From contig CAJNAR010000155.1 in assembly GCA_905220665.1 (NCBI GenBank), positions 62,001 through 126,000 on the forward strand: DNA of 64,000 nucleotides, read 5' to 3'. This document shows, one piece after another, positions 25,501 to 35,032 of the stretch. The notes beneath the pieces were generated by a model. That model saw nothing but the letters and a program-made list of their open reading frames with translations. It was not told where the DNA came from and made no database searches. The position numbers and the translations under genes are program-made. Positions within the stretch are counted from its first letter, which is position 1; each line of letters starts with the position of its first letter. Origin of the DNA: Albugo candida. Lineage: Eukaryota; Oomycota; Peronosporomycetes; Albuginales; Albuginaceae.

Positions 25501-26588
25501 CCGCCAAACGTTTCGGGATCAAGCTGATAATATGCAGCTGGTAGTCCATCCATACCTGGAGAAGAACTACTCCGCATGTGCTTGATCGCTTCCGCCATCT
25601 CGGTCGTACTTAACCGAGTGGAGAGACGGTCTTGCTCTGCTGAGGCAAGTGAAACTTGAATCGAATCGAGTAACTTTTTTTGCTTTCTTTCACTTGGATC
25701 ATTTGAGTCGGTCTCTGAGCTATAAAGAGAGCCCATGACACCACCCCAATGATCTCTGAATTCGTCAATAATCTTCCCTCGGGTTCGATGTCACGGTACC
25801 ACATTTTTTGGTACATTTTCGATCGGCACGCGACGACAAGAACTATCCGGAGGGCGAAAAAAATGCTTTGAAGAGTTCTCCATATGCTTCACGTGATGGT
25901 CGAAGCTTTCATCTTGGTTGTATTTCGCGTTGTTTTCGACTGAAATTTTAAATTGTTGGAGACTCGATTCGTAAAAATACCGTGACTTATTGGTGTCTTG
26001 GATGCGATGGCGAGCTGCTGCGACTTCCAAAACACGCTGGCTAGACTCAACATCACGTCGGCTATCTTGTGCAACCTTTTTTTCGATTCCTTGAAGCTGT
26101 TTCTTGATTTTCGTCTTCCAACTTTCCCACATTTCACCGGGATTCGAAGTTGTCCGTAACTGGTTGAGCACCAAATTCGCTTCCAATTTGATTGCTTCGA
26201 CAACTTTAGGATATTCAAATAGTCGTAATGAGCATTTCCAATATCCTCGACCGGGTGATTGAGTTGGATTTGCAAAAGTTACTTTTTGTGCCAGATGATC
26301 TCCCGCATGTCGTGGACGAGAATACTTAGAGGTTTTGTATACCATACTGAATAGCTCTTCCGACATGCAGATATAATCAAGTCGATTCTTGCGCGGTAAT
26401 GGTCCTGTAAATACTGTTTCAGTCGGATGTTGGATTCGCCAAGCGTCTACCACACCCAACTGTGAAAGCCATTCCAAACACGCTAATCGACTTGGTTCGT
26501 GTCGAATTGTTCCACTCGAAGCATCGATAGCTGGATCGAGTGGTGTGTTGAAATCACCAAAGACGATATGTGTTGCGGTCGATTCGAA
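22581..26588 (-). mobile_element. Dead 5'-truncated LINE (non-LTR retrotransposon)
   Basis: About 4.0 kb on the minus strand. The 5' end is cut just before the endonuclease motif GDFNTPLD (around 26530), followed by RLDYI (APE endonuclease). The reverse transcriptase follows: SPGMDGLPAAYY, GNYRPIALL, FLDFEKANDRVNW, GVKQGDPLS and the catalytic FADD (24.8-24.9 kb). The distal frame 23117-24094 carries a C-X4-C-X7-H-X4-C zinc knuckle of the zf-RVT type. In-frame stops at about 25791, 25362, 25140 and 24609 and a frameshift before 24094 kill it. No poly(A) tail; the 3' end reads ATAGACACCTTCAAC. The 15-bp target-site duplication shows ordinary target-primed insertion. Confidence 0.95.
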
Positions 26589-26603
26589 GGGTCCGTGCGC
26601 TCA
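26589..26603 (+). repeat. Target-site duplication of LINE (right)
   Basis: Exact copy of 22566-22580. Confidence 0.85.
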
Positions 26604-26617
26604 ATTGCTTAACCGAC

Positions 26618-26630
26618 TGAGCTGGGTACG
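26618..26630 (+). repeat. Target-site duplication of inner SINE (left)
   Basis: TGAGCTGGGTACG, 13 bp, repeated exactly at 26952-26964. Confidence 0.85.
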
Positions 26631-26951
26631 AGCGCCTCGTCGGGAGGCCTAGCGGATAGGACAAATGTGTTCCGACCGTGTGTACCCCGGTTCGAATCCC
26701 GGCGGTGGCAAAAGGGCTGCGATGGGGCCCCTCGGCGGAGGCAAAGATTCCTCCACGTAAATACCAACCTACTCGATGAAGACATGGACGTGTCAAGACC
26801 GCTGGCAACTACACCAGAAAATAACTGTACAGGAGTTGGACCGGGCTCTTCAGAACGTTACATACCAGTGATTAGAATAGAGTAGACAACCACCAAACTG
26901 TAGTAACAGAAAGGTGTCTAAATAAAAGTACTACGGGCGAACACCCTTAAT
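26631..26951 (+). mobile_element. Inner tRNA-like SINE
   Basis: About 320 bp. The tRNA-like head has an A-box-like CTAGCGGATAGG (around 26649) and a perfect B box GGTTCGAATCC (26689-26699), followed by CGGCGGTGGCA, resembling a tRNA 3' acceptor. The body is non-coding and ends in a short AAATAAAAG tract and CCCTTAAT. It is bounded by a 13-bp direct repeat. Its head differs from that of the outer SINE, so two SINE families are present. A functional tRNA is unlikely, since the acceptor halves do not pair. Confidence 0.75.
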
Positions 26952-26986
26952 TGAGCTGGGTACGGACCCTCGGCTTTGTTTCTACT
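26952..26986 (+). repeat. Right target-site duplications of inner and outer SINEs
   Basis: 26952-26964 (TGAGCTGGGTACG) closes the inner SINE and 26970-26986 (TCGGCTTTGTTTCTACT) closes the outer one. Confidence 0.85.
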
Positions 26987-27743
26987 GCAGAATTTGGCGG
27001 AAGGGCTACTGATTCCGCTATGATGAATGCGTCAAGTGACTTCCTTTTTGAGGCTCATAAAAGAAAACAATGCTCCCCAAGAAAACAATGCTTCCTGTCG
27101 CGCGTAGATTCCACGGCTGCGTATCAAGAGTGAACAGAAGGATGGTAAATTGTACGATCTCGAGCTATAGCGATGAGGTTGTTCTTCTTTGCCGATAAAT
27201 CGATCGTTTAGCACGCAATTGAAGCGCTACGCGCGATTTTTTTACACGAATCGTTTTTCTCAATTATCTTGGTATGCGCAGATAACATTAGGGCAACCCA
27301 CTTGGCATCATATGATTGGAGAATACAGGCGATGTTATCGCTGCTACATCTAGTACGCTGATGGCAGGACTTCCATGTTGATGGCAAAGGCTATGAAACG
27401 TGTGATATCGGTTCAGCAGCGATCCATATAAGATATTCATTCTACGCACGCTTTTTCATCTTCGTGGTTCTGGCCAGCCCCAAATCCTATGTGAAAAGAT
27501 ATAAAATCGTATCAAAAAACTCAATGCCGACTTCGATGTCTAAAAGAATAAAATTTTGGGAAAGAATGCAGTGATGCAATGACGGAATAGAGTAAAGCCA
27601 GAACAGTGACTTTGTACTGGATGACGAGATGAAGATCACTGTTCGGCCCAGCGTAGAATTGTAATGCAACAAGCGAGTTTATATTTCCTTAGTGTTGCTA
27701 TATCTTGTCTTTAACACCCCAGCTACTTTAAGAGAGGTATTTT

Positions 27744-28241
27744 TTATTGATCTTTCTTCCATGACTCTAATCTGTTACGAATGCCTGGAACGTAATCTTC
27801 AAATGTTGTTTCTTTTGGCTCTTTTCTCATAATGCCAGGGTTTTTAATGTCATCTCCAAAAGTTTTGGGGCCAAGGCTTGGAACGTAATCACCAAGTGTT
27901 TTAGGGCCAAGGCTTGGAAAGTAATCACCAAGTGTTTTAGGGCCAAGGATTGGAAAGTAATCTCCAAGTGTTTTGGAGCCATGGCCTGGAAAGTGATCTT
28001 CAAGCGGTGTTTCCTTTGGGTCTTTTTGTTTTCGAGGGTGGCTTGTAGTTTTGACTTCCCCCAGTTTAGTAGAGTGTTTCGTTAAAGTTTTCCGAGTGCT
28101 GGCTAGATTTGGCTGGGACTTGGATCCGGAGTTTTCCGCCAGATTCCCCCCATTCGGTATTTTCACCCGCGTAGAAGACTGCGACGGGAGAATCAAGAAG
28201 ACTGCCGAAATGGGTACCAGACAAGCGGAGGTGAACTTCAT
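27744..28241 (-). CDS. Secreted repeat protein, RNLM family, copy 4
   Basis: Intact 165-residue frame, the longest of the family. Signal peptide MKFTSACLVPISAVFLILPS; the motif position reads GGNLA, so the Arg and Met of RNLM are lost. Residues 90-131 hold three and a half near-perfect 12-residue repeats (KTLGDYFPSLGP type), flanked by two longer related blocks, PKETPLEDHFPG (75-86) and PKETTFEDYVPG (142-153). The lack of cysteine and the Pro/Gly/Lys-rich composition suggest an extended repeat protein. Its repeats are absent from the three sisters, so they arose after the duplication. Function unknown. Confidence 0.7.
   Translation of the reverse strand: MKFTSACLVPISAVFLILPSQSSTRVKIPNGGNLAENSGSKSQPNLASTRKTLTKHSTKLGEVKTTSHPRKQKDPKETPLEDHFPGHGSKTLGDYFPILGPKTLGDYFPSLGPKTLGDYVPSLGPKTFGDDIKNPGIMRKEPKETTFEDYVPGIRNRLESWKKDQ
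27849..27974 (-). repeat. 36-bp coding minisatellite
   Basis: In-frame tandem repeat of period 36 bp encoding KTLGDYFPILGP, KTLGDYFPSLGP, KTLGDYVPSLGP and a partial KTFGDD. Bases are nearly identical between units, indicating recent expansion. Confidence 0.9.
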
Positions 28242-28779
28242 TTATTAGACTTTTGAACGACGTTGTTTTTTCTAAACTGCAGAGATGATCTGTGAAATGG
28301 CGTGAACTCTGAACCTGACGACGCAGCGTTAGGATCATAAAAGGTACATTACAATTTGCAATATCGATAAGATAAGTGGAATGATGAGCATTGTGTTCGA
28401 AGGCATTTCTATATTTCTTGCTTCTATAAACCAAATCGAACAAAATTCAAAAAGGGCGTTCGAGATATGGGAACGCGCTGATGCGACACGAGATCCTGGT
28501 ATCTGACAAAAGTGGGTATCATTACTTTTAATGTCCTATTGAAGTACAAAAGCTTGTTTTTCTTCCCTCTAGACCGCTCGAAGAGATCCGAAAGATATTA
28601 AGATGGTTTACGCTAAACAGATTCGCCTCCTGGAAGTGAAGTATGCTTCGACTTTGTGCATTCTACTTTTTTTTTTACTTTTTTGGAACCCTATCTCGCT
28701 TGCTTCTCCGTGCTAACCACAACTCAACGTGAAACTTCTTTTTTTTGAATGATCAAGGTAAATAGCTGGACTTTTTATT

Positions 28780-31639
28780 ATATAGAAATAGTTTATAACG
28801 TCGATGAAGGGAAGATGAAATTTTAGCGAAGCAGTCATCAGAATGAGTATTTGTCTCTTCTACCATCTCATAGTGATTGTGCACATCAGCTGTGAGCATT
28901 TACTCCGCTACAATACTCACAATCTTTAGATGGTTTGGCTACGGTCATACAAGAAAGAAGCGATGCGAGTAGTCGCTTAAATCAAGTTGCTTGCGGCATT
29001 TCTGAGCTGACGAGCTGACCCAATTTTGAGTATTTACAATGAGAGTATCGTCTGATAATATTTACGTCGCCTTAGGCAGGTCAGGTAACAAATAGCCCAC
29101 AAAGGACTTTTGACTTTACGAATAGAAACAAAACACGTGCACTATGTAATAAGCAAGATAGTCTGGTAAGTCGACGCCAGCGATTGGCATAGTTACAACA
29201 ATGGATAGTATAATGAATAGCCAGTCTCAATGTCCTGCACGAACTCGAAATTGTGGCCAGAAGATTTTACGTTTCCTGTCTGCCCAGTAGTGCTGGTAGC
29301 ACGTAAGGGATATCAGCCATACCCATTCCTGGATTTGGTGTATTTACTCCGGTTAAATTCTTTCCATTTCGAAATCCAATCTTTCTTGACCGAAGAGGCT
29401 TACAACGAAATCAAAGACTACGCGAGTCATAACAATAGCCAATCTTCTAATCGTATGTGAGTCGTCTTCGTCATTTGCATCCAACAAATCACTGGTGGAA
29501 GAAATGTATTGTGTATTGCACAACGTTCCGACAATACGTTGTACGTAGCTGCGAAATTGAAAATGCGAAAATATGCTACCCGATGAACGTCTGTGAGCAA
29601 GTGTCGATCGCATGCACATGCTGCAGGGATACTATAGATGTGGCACATCAGCTGGGTACACAGAGGGTTGGGTTATTTTCAATTTTATTCAAGAGCGCTA
29701 AAAGCGGGCTCCATAGCTTTATTTTCGGATGAATTGTAGTCATACTGCCAATAGGATAAATCCTCGTCCAAAGAGCTGGCCCCTTCCGTTATCAGCATTT
29801 AACTTTTGTTCTAGAGACTTTGGTGATATAAGTTTTCTCTACCTGACCTTAGGCAAATCCTGTCCATATTACTTTGCATATACTATTATAGCATAGCTAC
29901 TTACGAGGTACCTGGCGGGAGCGAAATATATACCATAAACCACACGTTCGGTATACTAGCTCAGGGTTGACGGAATACTCCTGCACCGACGAGAACCCTA
30001 CTTTGCTAGCCAGAAGACAGTAGTGAGCTTGAGGATATTCGCCTGTCTTTTCCATTGATTAGGCGATTTTTTCCTGCATGGCTACCATTTCCAGATTTGC
30101 ATACCACCTCATCGAGTGTTGGGGGTAGTGGTTGCATTAGAAGCTGGTAGCACAAAAAACTAAGAAGAAAAGCTGCATTGGCACTGTTTACGGCAGTCAG
30201 ACTGCTACTGTAGCTTTCGTACACGAGCTTGGCGGGACCAGACGATGATATGGCTCGCTAATGGTGCAATAACGTTGAAAACTCCTTCGTTTGTCCTAGG
30301 GCCTGTTATGATAGCATTGCTGGTACCCTTCCAGCGTGGCGTGACGAAAATGCTGGGAGCACCGTGCGTGAAATTACAGATGAAAGCTGCTTTGTGCTTT
30401 ATTTCGCAATTCGCGCGCTGCTGCAACATGAACAGGAGTTAAACATTGTCGGCTGGCTAAGAGTTAGAAGTGCTGATGCGTCATGGTGGTTATCCTATCA
30501 AAAAACGCGGTCAAAACGTGTTTCGAGCATGTTCTTTCGTTCTTGTCTATGCTTGGATGCAATCTCGGTGAATAGCTGAGCTGTTTGTTACACGAAGAAT
30601 ATCTTCAAGCAAGTGTGGCCTTTGTAGTCTTTGCGGCTGAATTCCACATCATCGGCAAAAACATCAGCGTGGACATTTCGCGTTGATAGATGGGAATGCT
30701 GATAGATAGTTTGAGTACCGCTTCCAGGTAGACCGCGAATAATATCGGCAATACTGCAACGTTTTGTGAATCTCATAAAAGATTGCGTAGTGATATATGT
30801 CGCTTAGGCAAAGCAGAAGTGTTATCAATAGAAAACGTATTGTTGAGCCAAACTGCACTGTGACCCATTATGGATGTGAGAATAGTTGAAGCTATGTTGA
30901 ATAAATGATATAGAAACGACGTCAAGAACCACTGGATGAGATCATTTTGTAATAACTCAGCTGAAAAAGTACCGTTTCTCAAGGCTGCAGATGTACAGCT
31001 CTTCGTGAACTGTTTCCGTAGGAATTTTCTCGGGTAACCTCGGATTTCTTCCAGTAGATCAGTAGCTATTGACTCAAACTTGCGGCTCAAGGTTCTGTAT
31101 AGAGTTTATAGGATCACAATATCAGCAAAATTTTGGCGACTTCCTACATAGGTTTTCCGGATATTACTTCTCATTGGACCACTTTAATCACACAACCAAG
31201 CACGATATGATTCGAGCCCACTTAGAATCATTGCTTCGATTCCGGCACCAGCGAGTACAAGTCCAACCCCAATCATGGTCTCATTTGGACAATTTTACAA
31301 CATTCACACGCTGGACATATTCTCGGATTGTGGTGGTTTGAGGCTACCGCAATACAGGACTGTCAGCGATAGACACCAGGGTAAATCGAGAGGTCAGTTA
31401 GTCTGATGTAGTGATTATAGACACCTTAACACATCCGAGCGAGGTACTGTTAATTGTACGTTTGCCAGCACAATACAAGAAACACAGTATGATAATCGAT
31501 ATCAAATTCAGTAATTGCTAAAACTCAAGATTGTCGGTTGGGTTCAATTGAAGTGAAAAACTTCAGTAACTGGTTACTCGACAGTAACGTGAATGAAAAG
31601 CTAGCAAAACTAGTCGAGCTTATGTCGTCGAGAGCTTAA
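28780..31639 (-). pseudogene. Unknown gene X, decayed copy 4
   Basis: Holds the longest 5' part of X: frame 30773-31090 (105 codons, starting MSRKFESIATDLLEEIRGY), followed out of phase by 30588-30776 (RGLPGSGTQTIYQHSHLSTR) and, after about 1 kb of shattered sequence, 29353-29619. An inserted LINE fragment lies at 31217-31438. No frame is intact and no parent copy exists in the window. Confidence 0.45.
31217..31438 (+). mobile_element. LINE 3'-end fragment
   Basis: About 220 bp matching the last part of the 22.6-26.6 kb LINE in opposite orientation, including the closing segments TTACAACATTCACACGCTGG and TTATAGACACCTTA. Unit 1 lacks it at the homologous position (about 10430), and short direct repeats (ATTCGAGC / ATCCGAGC) flank it. 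It is a severely 5'-truncated insertion that occurred after the units separated. Confidence 0.7.
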
Positions 31640-33436
31640 TCATTCCGGATGTTTATGATGCCTGCGCTTTAACCAAGGTAGTCTTCTTGCCAGAATTGGA
31701 ATAAACACTTGTGATATAACCCTCTTTTCCTGCTGAAAGATGCAAAATCCAACACATATGAAACACATCATTCCCAGAATAAAATGCTTCCCGTGTTGAT
31801 TCCAAAGCATTTTACTCGGTGATTCAATGGAAAGTGGAAGAATCATTTGTTTGTACGAGCAGAGTGTAATACACACTGAGCTTAGTAATGCCATAAGCAC
31901 CATGCGCCCTGGTAGGGTATGACAATATAGTCGGAACGCCCCATATCGTCTTGGGCCTTCCTCCAAAAGGTTGCTGATGAACGAAAAGCAGTACGTTATG
32001 CGACAAATCATATTAATACAATTCGCTAGAATCAGTCCGATCGAGCCCAAGTGAAATTGACTCATGAGAAGGTAGGCAGCAATGGCATAGAGTATAAAGA
32101 AGGCGATCATTGACTGATTGAACGCCATAAACTCTTTTGGGACGCCAATGGAGTGCACAAAAGCTTCCGAGAGTCCATTTACCCCCAAAACCCAGATGTA
32201 AACGCAATACGCTGACAAGGCATTCGATATGCTGTCTTGTGCTTTTTCGCTTCCAAGCAGCAGCAGTAGAAGAGTCTTTGTGTAAAAAAAACCGAAGCAG
32301 GTAAATAATAATCCAATGACGTTCATAAATCGCATCAGATTCCAAAACAACCTAATCGAATCCGATGAGACCCGCTGATTGGCTTTGATTGCCTCATGAC
32401 CAATAACTGACTTGCTGATAATGGCTCGAGTGGCTTCTTCCATTGGAAGAAAGATCAGCCGAGGGACCAGACTACCTAGATTAGAGACAATCCCGTATAT
32501 TCCCATCATCTCAAATGTTGCAAAGCAAGCCAGGATCCATTTATCACCTTCTGTGAGCAAATATTTCGTAGCGCTTTGAACACAGAGCGGGTACAATCGG
32601 CTCATGAATGCTTTATCGAAGGAAAAGCTTGCAATCTGTAATTTATTTCCGTCGTAAAGAGTGCCAAGAGTGTGACGTCTTGGAAGCAGCTGCTTCCAAG
32701 ATGTAAAAGCAAATCGTTCCGTAGTCAAGGCCGCATTCATCTTTCGCTGATAACAAAAGCCGAGAAATAGCACCAAGCCGAGTGAATAGCCTATTTCAGC
32801 CCATCCATACGCATAAAGACCCAAATCGAATACAAAAACACCAATGTATTGCAGAATTGTCTTACATATAAAACCAAATCCTTGCGCTGAAACTTGCCAA
32901 GATACATATAGGCTGCAATGAGCAAAAAGATACATGATTTCCCCAACCGCTTCTATCATGGCCGCAACACAATACATTGAGAACACAACGCGATACTCAG
33001 TGATCGATTTCGAATGCACCAAGTCGATTGACTGCTGGTCCGCATAAGTTGTCGCAAGATTTGGAGAAATCCATACGTAGAGCAAAAGAGATAAGCTGAT
33101 AAGCCAACTGGAAAGTGTCGAAAACCACGCAAGATTCACGTAAGTTTGTAATTTTCCATTGCTCCATTCACTACAAAGCTCTAGCGAGGGGAGACGAAGA
33201 TACGAAAGACGAAAACCGTCGCGAAAGAGGAAAATTGTGGCGAGGACGAGTTCTAATTGGATCGTAGCGGCTCCTGTGACCTCCGGTCGAAGTTTACGCA
33301 GCACAAAAGTACTGAGCATAAAAGTCACAAGCTTTTGAGCAAACAAATAAGAGCTTCCGCGGAAAACTCGCGACGTTACTGAATTAGCGTCCGCTGTGGA
33401 TGCTTCATGCTCACATGCGCTTTCGCCATTGCGCAT
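31640..33436 (-). CDS. RFT1: RFT1, lipid-linked oligosaccharide translocation protein
   Basis: Intact uninterrupted frame, 598 residues from the chosen Met. RFT1 proteins are polytopic ER membrane proteins needed for N-glycosylation, in the step at which Man5GlcNAc2-PP-dolichol reaches the lumenal side. Family landmarks: FVLRKLRPEVTG near the N-terminus, LLTEGDKWILACFATFEMMG, GIYGIVSNLGSLVPRLIF, VNGLSEAFVHSIG and GSIGLILANCINM, among about a dozen hydrophobic segments. The frame stays open 26 codons further upstream, but that Met (33514) would lie inside the divergent POLR3K gene, so the Met at 33436 is preferred. It is somewhat longer than human RFT1 (541). Its 3' half is the source of the four pseudogene fragments in the array. 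Confidence 0.93.
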   Translation of the reverse strand: MRNGESACEHEASTADANSVTSRVFRGSSYLFAQKLVTFMLSTFVLRKLRPEVTGAATIQLELVLATIFLFRDGFRLSYLRLPSLELCSEWSNGKLQTYVNLAWFSTLSSWLISLSLLLYVWISPNLATTYADQQSIDLVHSKSITEYRVVFSMYCVAAMIEAVGEIMYLFAHCSLYVSWQVSAQGFGFICKTILQYIGVFVFDLGLYAYGWAEIGYSLGLVLFLGFCYQRKMNAALTTERFAFTSWKQLLPRRHTLGTLYDGNKLQIASFSFDKAFMSRLYPLCVQSATKYLLTEGDKWILACFATFEMMGIYGIVSNLGSLVPRLIFLPMEEATRAIISKSVIGHEAIKANQRVSSDSIRLFWNLMRFMNVIGLLFTCFGFFYTKTLLLLLLGSEKAQDSISNALSAYCVYIWVLGVNGLSEAFVHSIGVPKEFMAFNQSMIAFFILYAIAAYLLMSQFHLGSIGLILANCINMICRITYCFSFISNLLEEGPRRYGAFRLYCHTLPGRMVLMALLSSVCITLCSYKQMILPLSIESPSKMLWNQHGKHFILGMMCFICVGFCIFQQEKRVISQVFIPILARRLPWLKRRHHKHPE

Positions 33437-33488
33437 GATTAAGGTACGTATCGGTGCGATTCGGTAGAAATACGGTATCTGTAGAACA

Positions 33489-33914
33489 ATGCAATTCTGT
33501 CCGTGTTGCGGCAATATCCTTTTGATTGAGCCGAGTGTTTGTGGGCTTTGTCTTGCTTTTCCGGCGAATGCGACGGGCTGATATGTGCTATGTAGCCGGA
33601 TGGCATGCGATTATTTTGCCAGACTTGTCCATACGTGTACCGAATACAGACTCGCATTGAGAAACGCGTTAAGTTGCATCGAAAGCAAGTAGATGATATT
33701 TTGGGTGGAGACGAAGCATGGGATAAAGTAGAGAAGACTGAAGGTGATAGATGAAACCTCTATATATACAAGGTGCTTAAAATGTACTGCAGCTCGGTGT
33801 CCACATTGCGAGCATGATCATGCTTACTTTGTGCAGATTCAGATCCGATCAGCCGATGAGCCTTCCACCACTTTCTACAAATGCGTTCAGTGCAAAAAGT
33901 CATGGAATGATTGA
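33489..33914 (+). CDS. POLR3K: RNA polymerase III subunit RPC11/POLR3K
   Basis: Small three-exon gene: exons 33489-33536, 33596-33743 and 33793-33914, all junctions GT-AG with matching phases, 105 residues. It encodes the TFIIS-like pol III subunit required for transcript cleavage, termination and reinitiation. The N-terminal zinc ribbon is MQFCPCCGNILLIEP...FCQTCPYVYRI; the linker QVDDILGGDEAWDKVE is typical of the family. The C-terminal ribbon CPHCEHDHAYFVQIQIRSAD continues EPSTTFYKCVQCKKSW and includes the catalytic RSADEP loop. Length equals the human protein (108) closely. It is transcribed away from RFT1 with only 52 bases between the start codons, implying a shared promoter. Confidence 0.95.
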
Positions 33915-34045
33915 TTCATTGACTTTGTATGGTAAACAATGTTACTGGATAAAGGAAGCAAGCAATTAAGCACAAATGATGTATGGTATCTTAAAGAGTT
34001 GTCAAAGTACTTAGTCCGCTATGCTGCAACGTGCGGATTGAATTT

Positions 34046-35032
34046 TCATGAATCTTGAACGGAAACGACACTGCCGTCATAGTTTTCTGTAATACGCGTT
34101 GATTTCTCTGTATCATGATCTACATAAGTCACGTCAACTTCAGCGATTGTACCAGATGCATTGCGTCGATGCTAACCGTTCCGTCGATATCAATGGAGTA
34201 ACCGCTTGTCAAAGGCTTGGCGGTGAATACATAGGTGGCTAATTCTTCCAAACACGCACTCTACGCATTGGATGATCATTATCGTCCACTTCTCTTATAT
34301 ATGAGGGGTAGAGCAGTGCTAGATTACAAGTGAAATTTGGTTGGACTCGCGAACCAATTCAGTATCCAAATGGTGCAATGCGACTATAGTATGACCTCCC
34401 TACGTGCAAATTCTATTATTCTCTGTGTTTTGAGAGGCATCAGAATAAACTTACATGATTTTCATATGTGAAAGACTTGCAGCCACGTATCAGGGATAAT
34501 AATTGCAGCTCTCCATAATGCCATTTCAATGCTTCCAAGTCGTCAAAGATAATTACCTTAGTAGAAACATCGCCATTTTCTACCTTAATGCAGTCGGAAA
34601 TCCGACGAAAGAGATCTCCGACATTCACATGCAATGGATTGGAGAAGAAATCCAAGTAAATGAGTTTCTGCTTGTTTTCCATCTGGGACAATTGGACACC
34701 CTGGAAAGTAAGGACGATGTTGAACAGAAGCAAGTGAGCCGCCATTCACAGGTTGTACCATCTTCCGGCCTACTGCTTCGTAATGCTCTTTCGATCTACC
34801 TAATGCCACGAATATGACACTATGCTCTTCAAACGCAATTGTTATACTTTTAAATGCTTTCTCGTGATATCCGGTGAATCAAACCTCCTTTCAAAAAAAG
34901 CGCCATAAAATGATGGATTAGGAAATCTGCAGATACTTTACAAGTATCTTGTAGTAGTACAAGCTCTCCTCTAGGAACACATGCTGGTGACCATGTCAGT
35001 TCAGGTCCCAATTGGTATAATCCGTCTGCCAT
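34046..35032 (-). CDS. ELP6: Elongator complex subunit ELP6
   Basis: Multi-exon gene. Exons 35032-34885, 34826-34759 and 34700-34455 are phase-consistent; two more follow downstream of GTAAGT at 34454. Encodes a RecA-like subunit of the Elp4-6 ring, which supports Elongator's tRNA wobble-uridine modification. Matches to the family: LVLLQDTCKVSADFLIHHFM near residue 30, VIFVALGRSKEHYEAVGRKM, GVQLSQ, VIIFDDLEALKW, and LTSGYSIDIDGTV late in the protein. Near 34165 the frame that matches the family's C-terminus (VDVTYVDHDTEK, stop at 34046) is one base out of phase with the exon before it. Without a missed intron, translation would stop at 34129 instead. Confidence 0.85.

Larger units (their letters stand above)
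22374..26969 (-). mobile_element. Outer tRNA-like SINE, split by later insertions
   Basis: Read on the minus strand from 26969 and skipping the two inner elements, this gives a tRNA-like head: an A-box-like AGCTCAGTCGGTTAAG (around 26607-26622), then, across the LINE, GGACCCCTGCCGGAGG, and a perfect B box GGTTCGATCCC (22547-22557). A unique body follows and runs to 22374. The element is bounded by a 17-bp direct repeat. It carries no protein frame and depended on a partner LINE. The tRNA of origin is not clear. Confidence 0.8.
21150..31639 (-). repeat. Tandem array unit 4 (enlarged by transposons)
   Basis: Same module order: RFT1 remnant (21150-22165), spacer interrupted by the retroelement nest (22374-26986), rest of spacer (26987-27743, no gene), secreted-protein gene (27744-28241), upstream region (28242-28780, no gene), X debris (28780-31639), then directly the intact RFT1. 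Removing the 4.6-kb nest brings the unit to about 5.9 kb, like the others. Confidence 0.8.

Noticed and set aside
26631..26705. A tRNA gene in the box A/box B region
   Set aside because: The acceptor halves do not pair and the segment continues into a SINE body bounded by a target-site duplication.
33437..33514. Upstream Met for RFT1
   Set aside because: It would overlap the first exon of the divergent POLR3K gene and adds no family-conserved residues.
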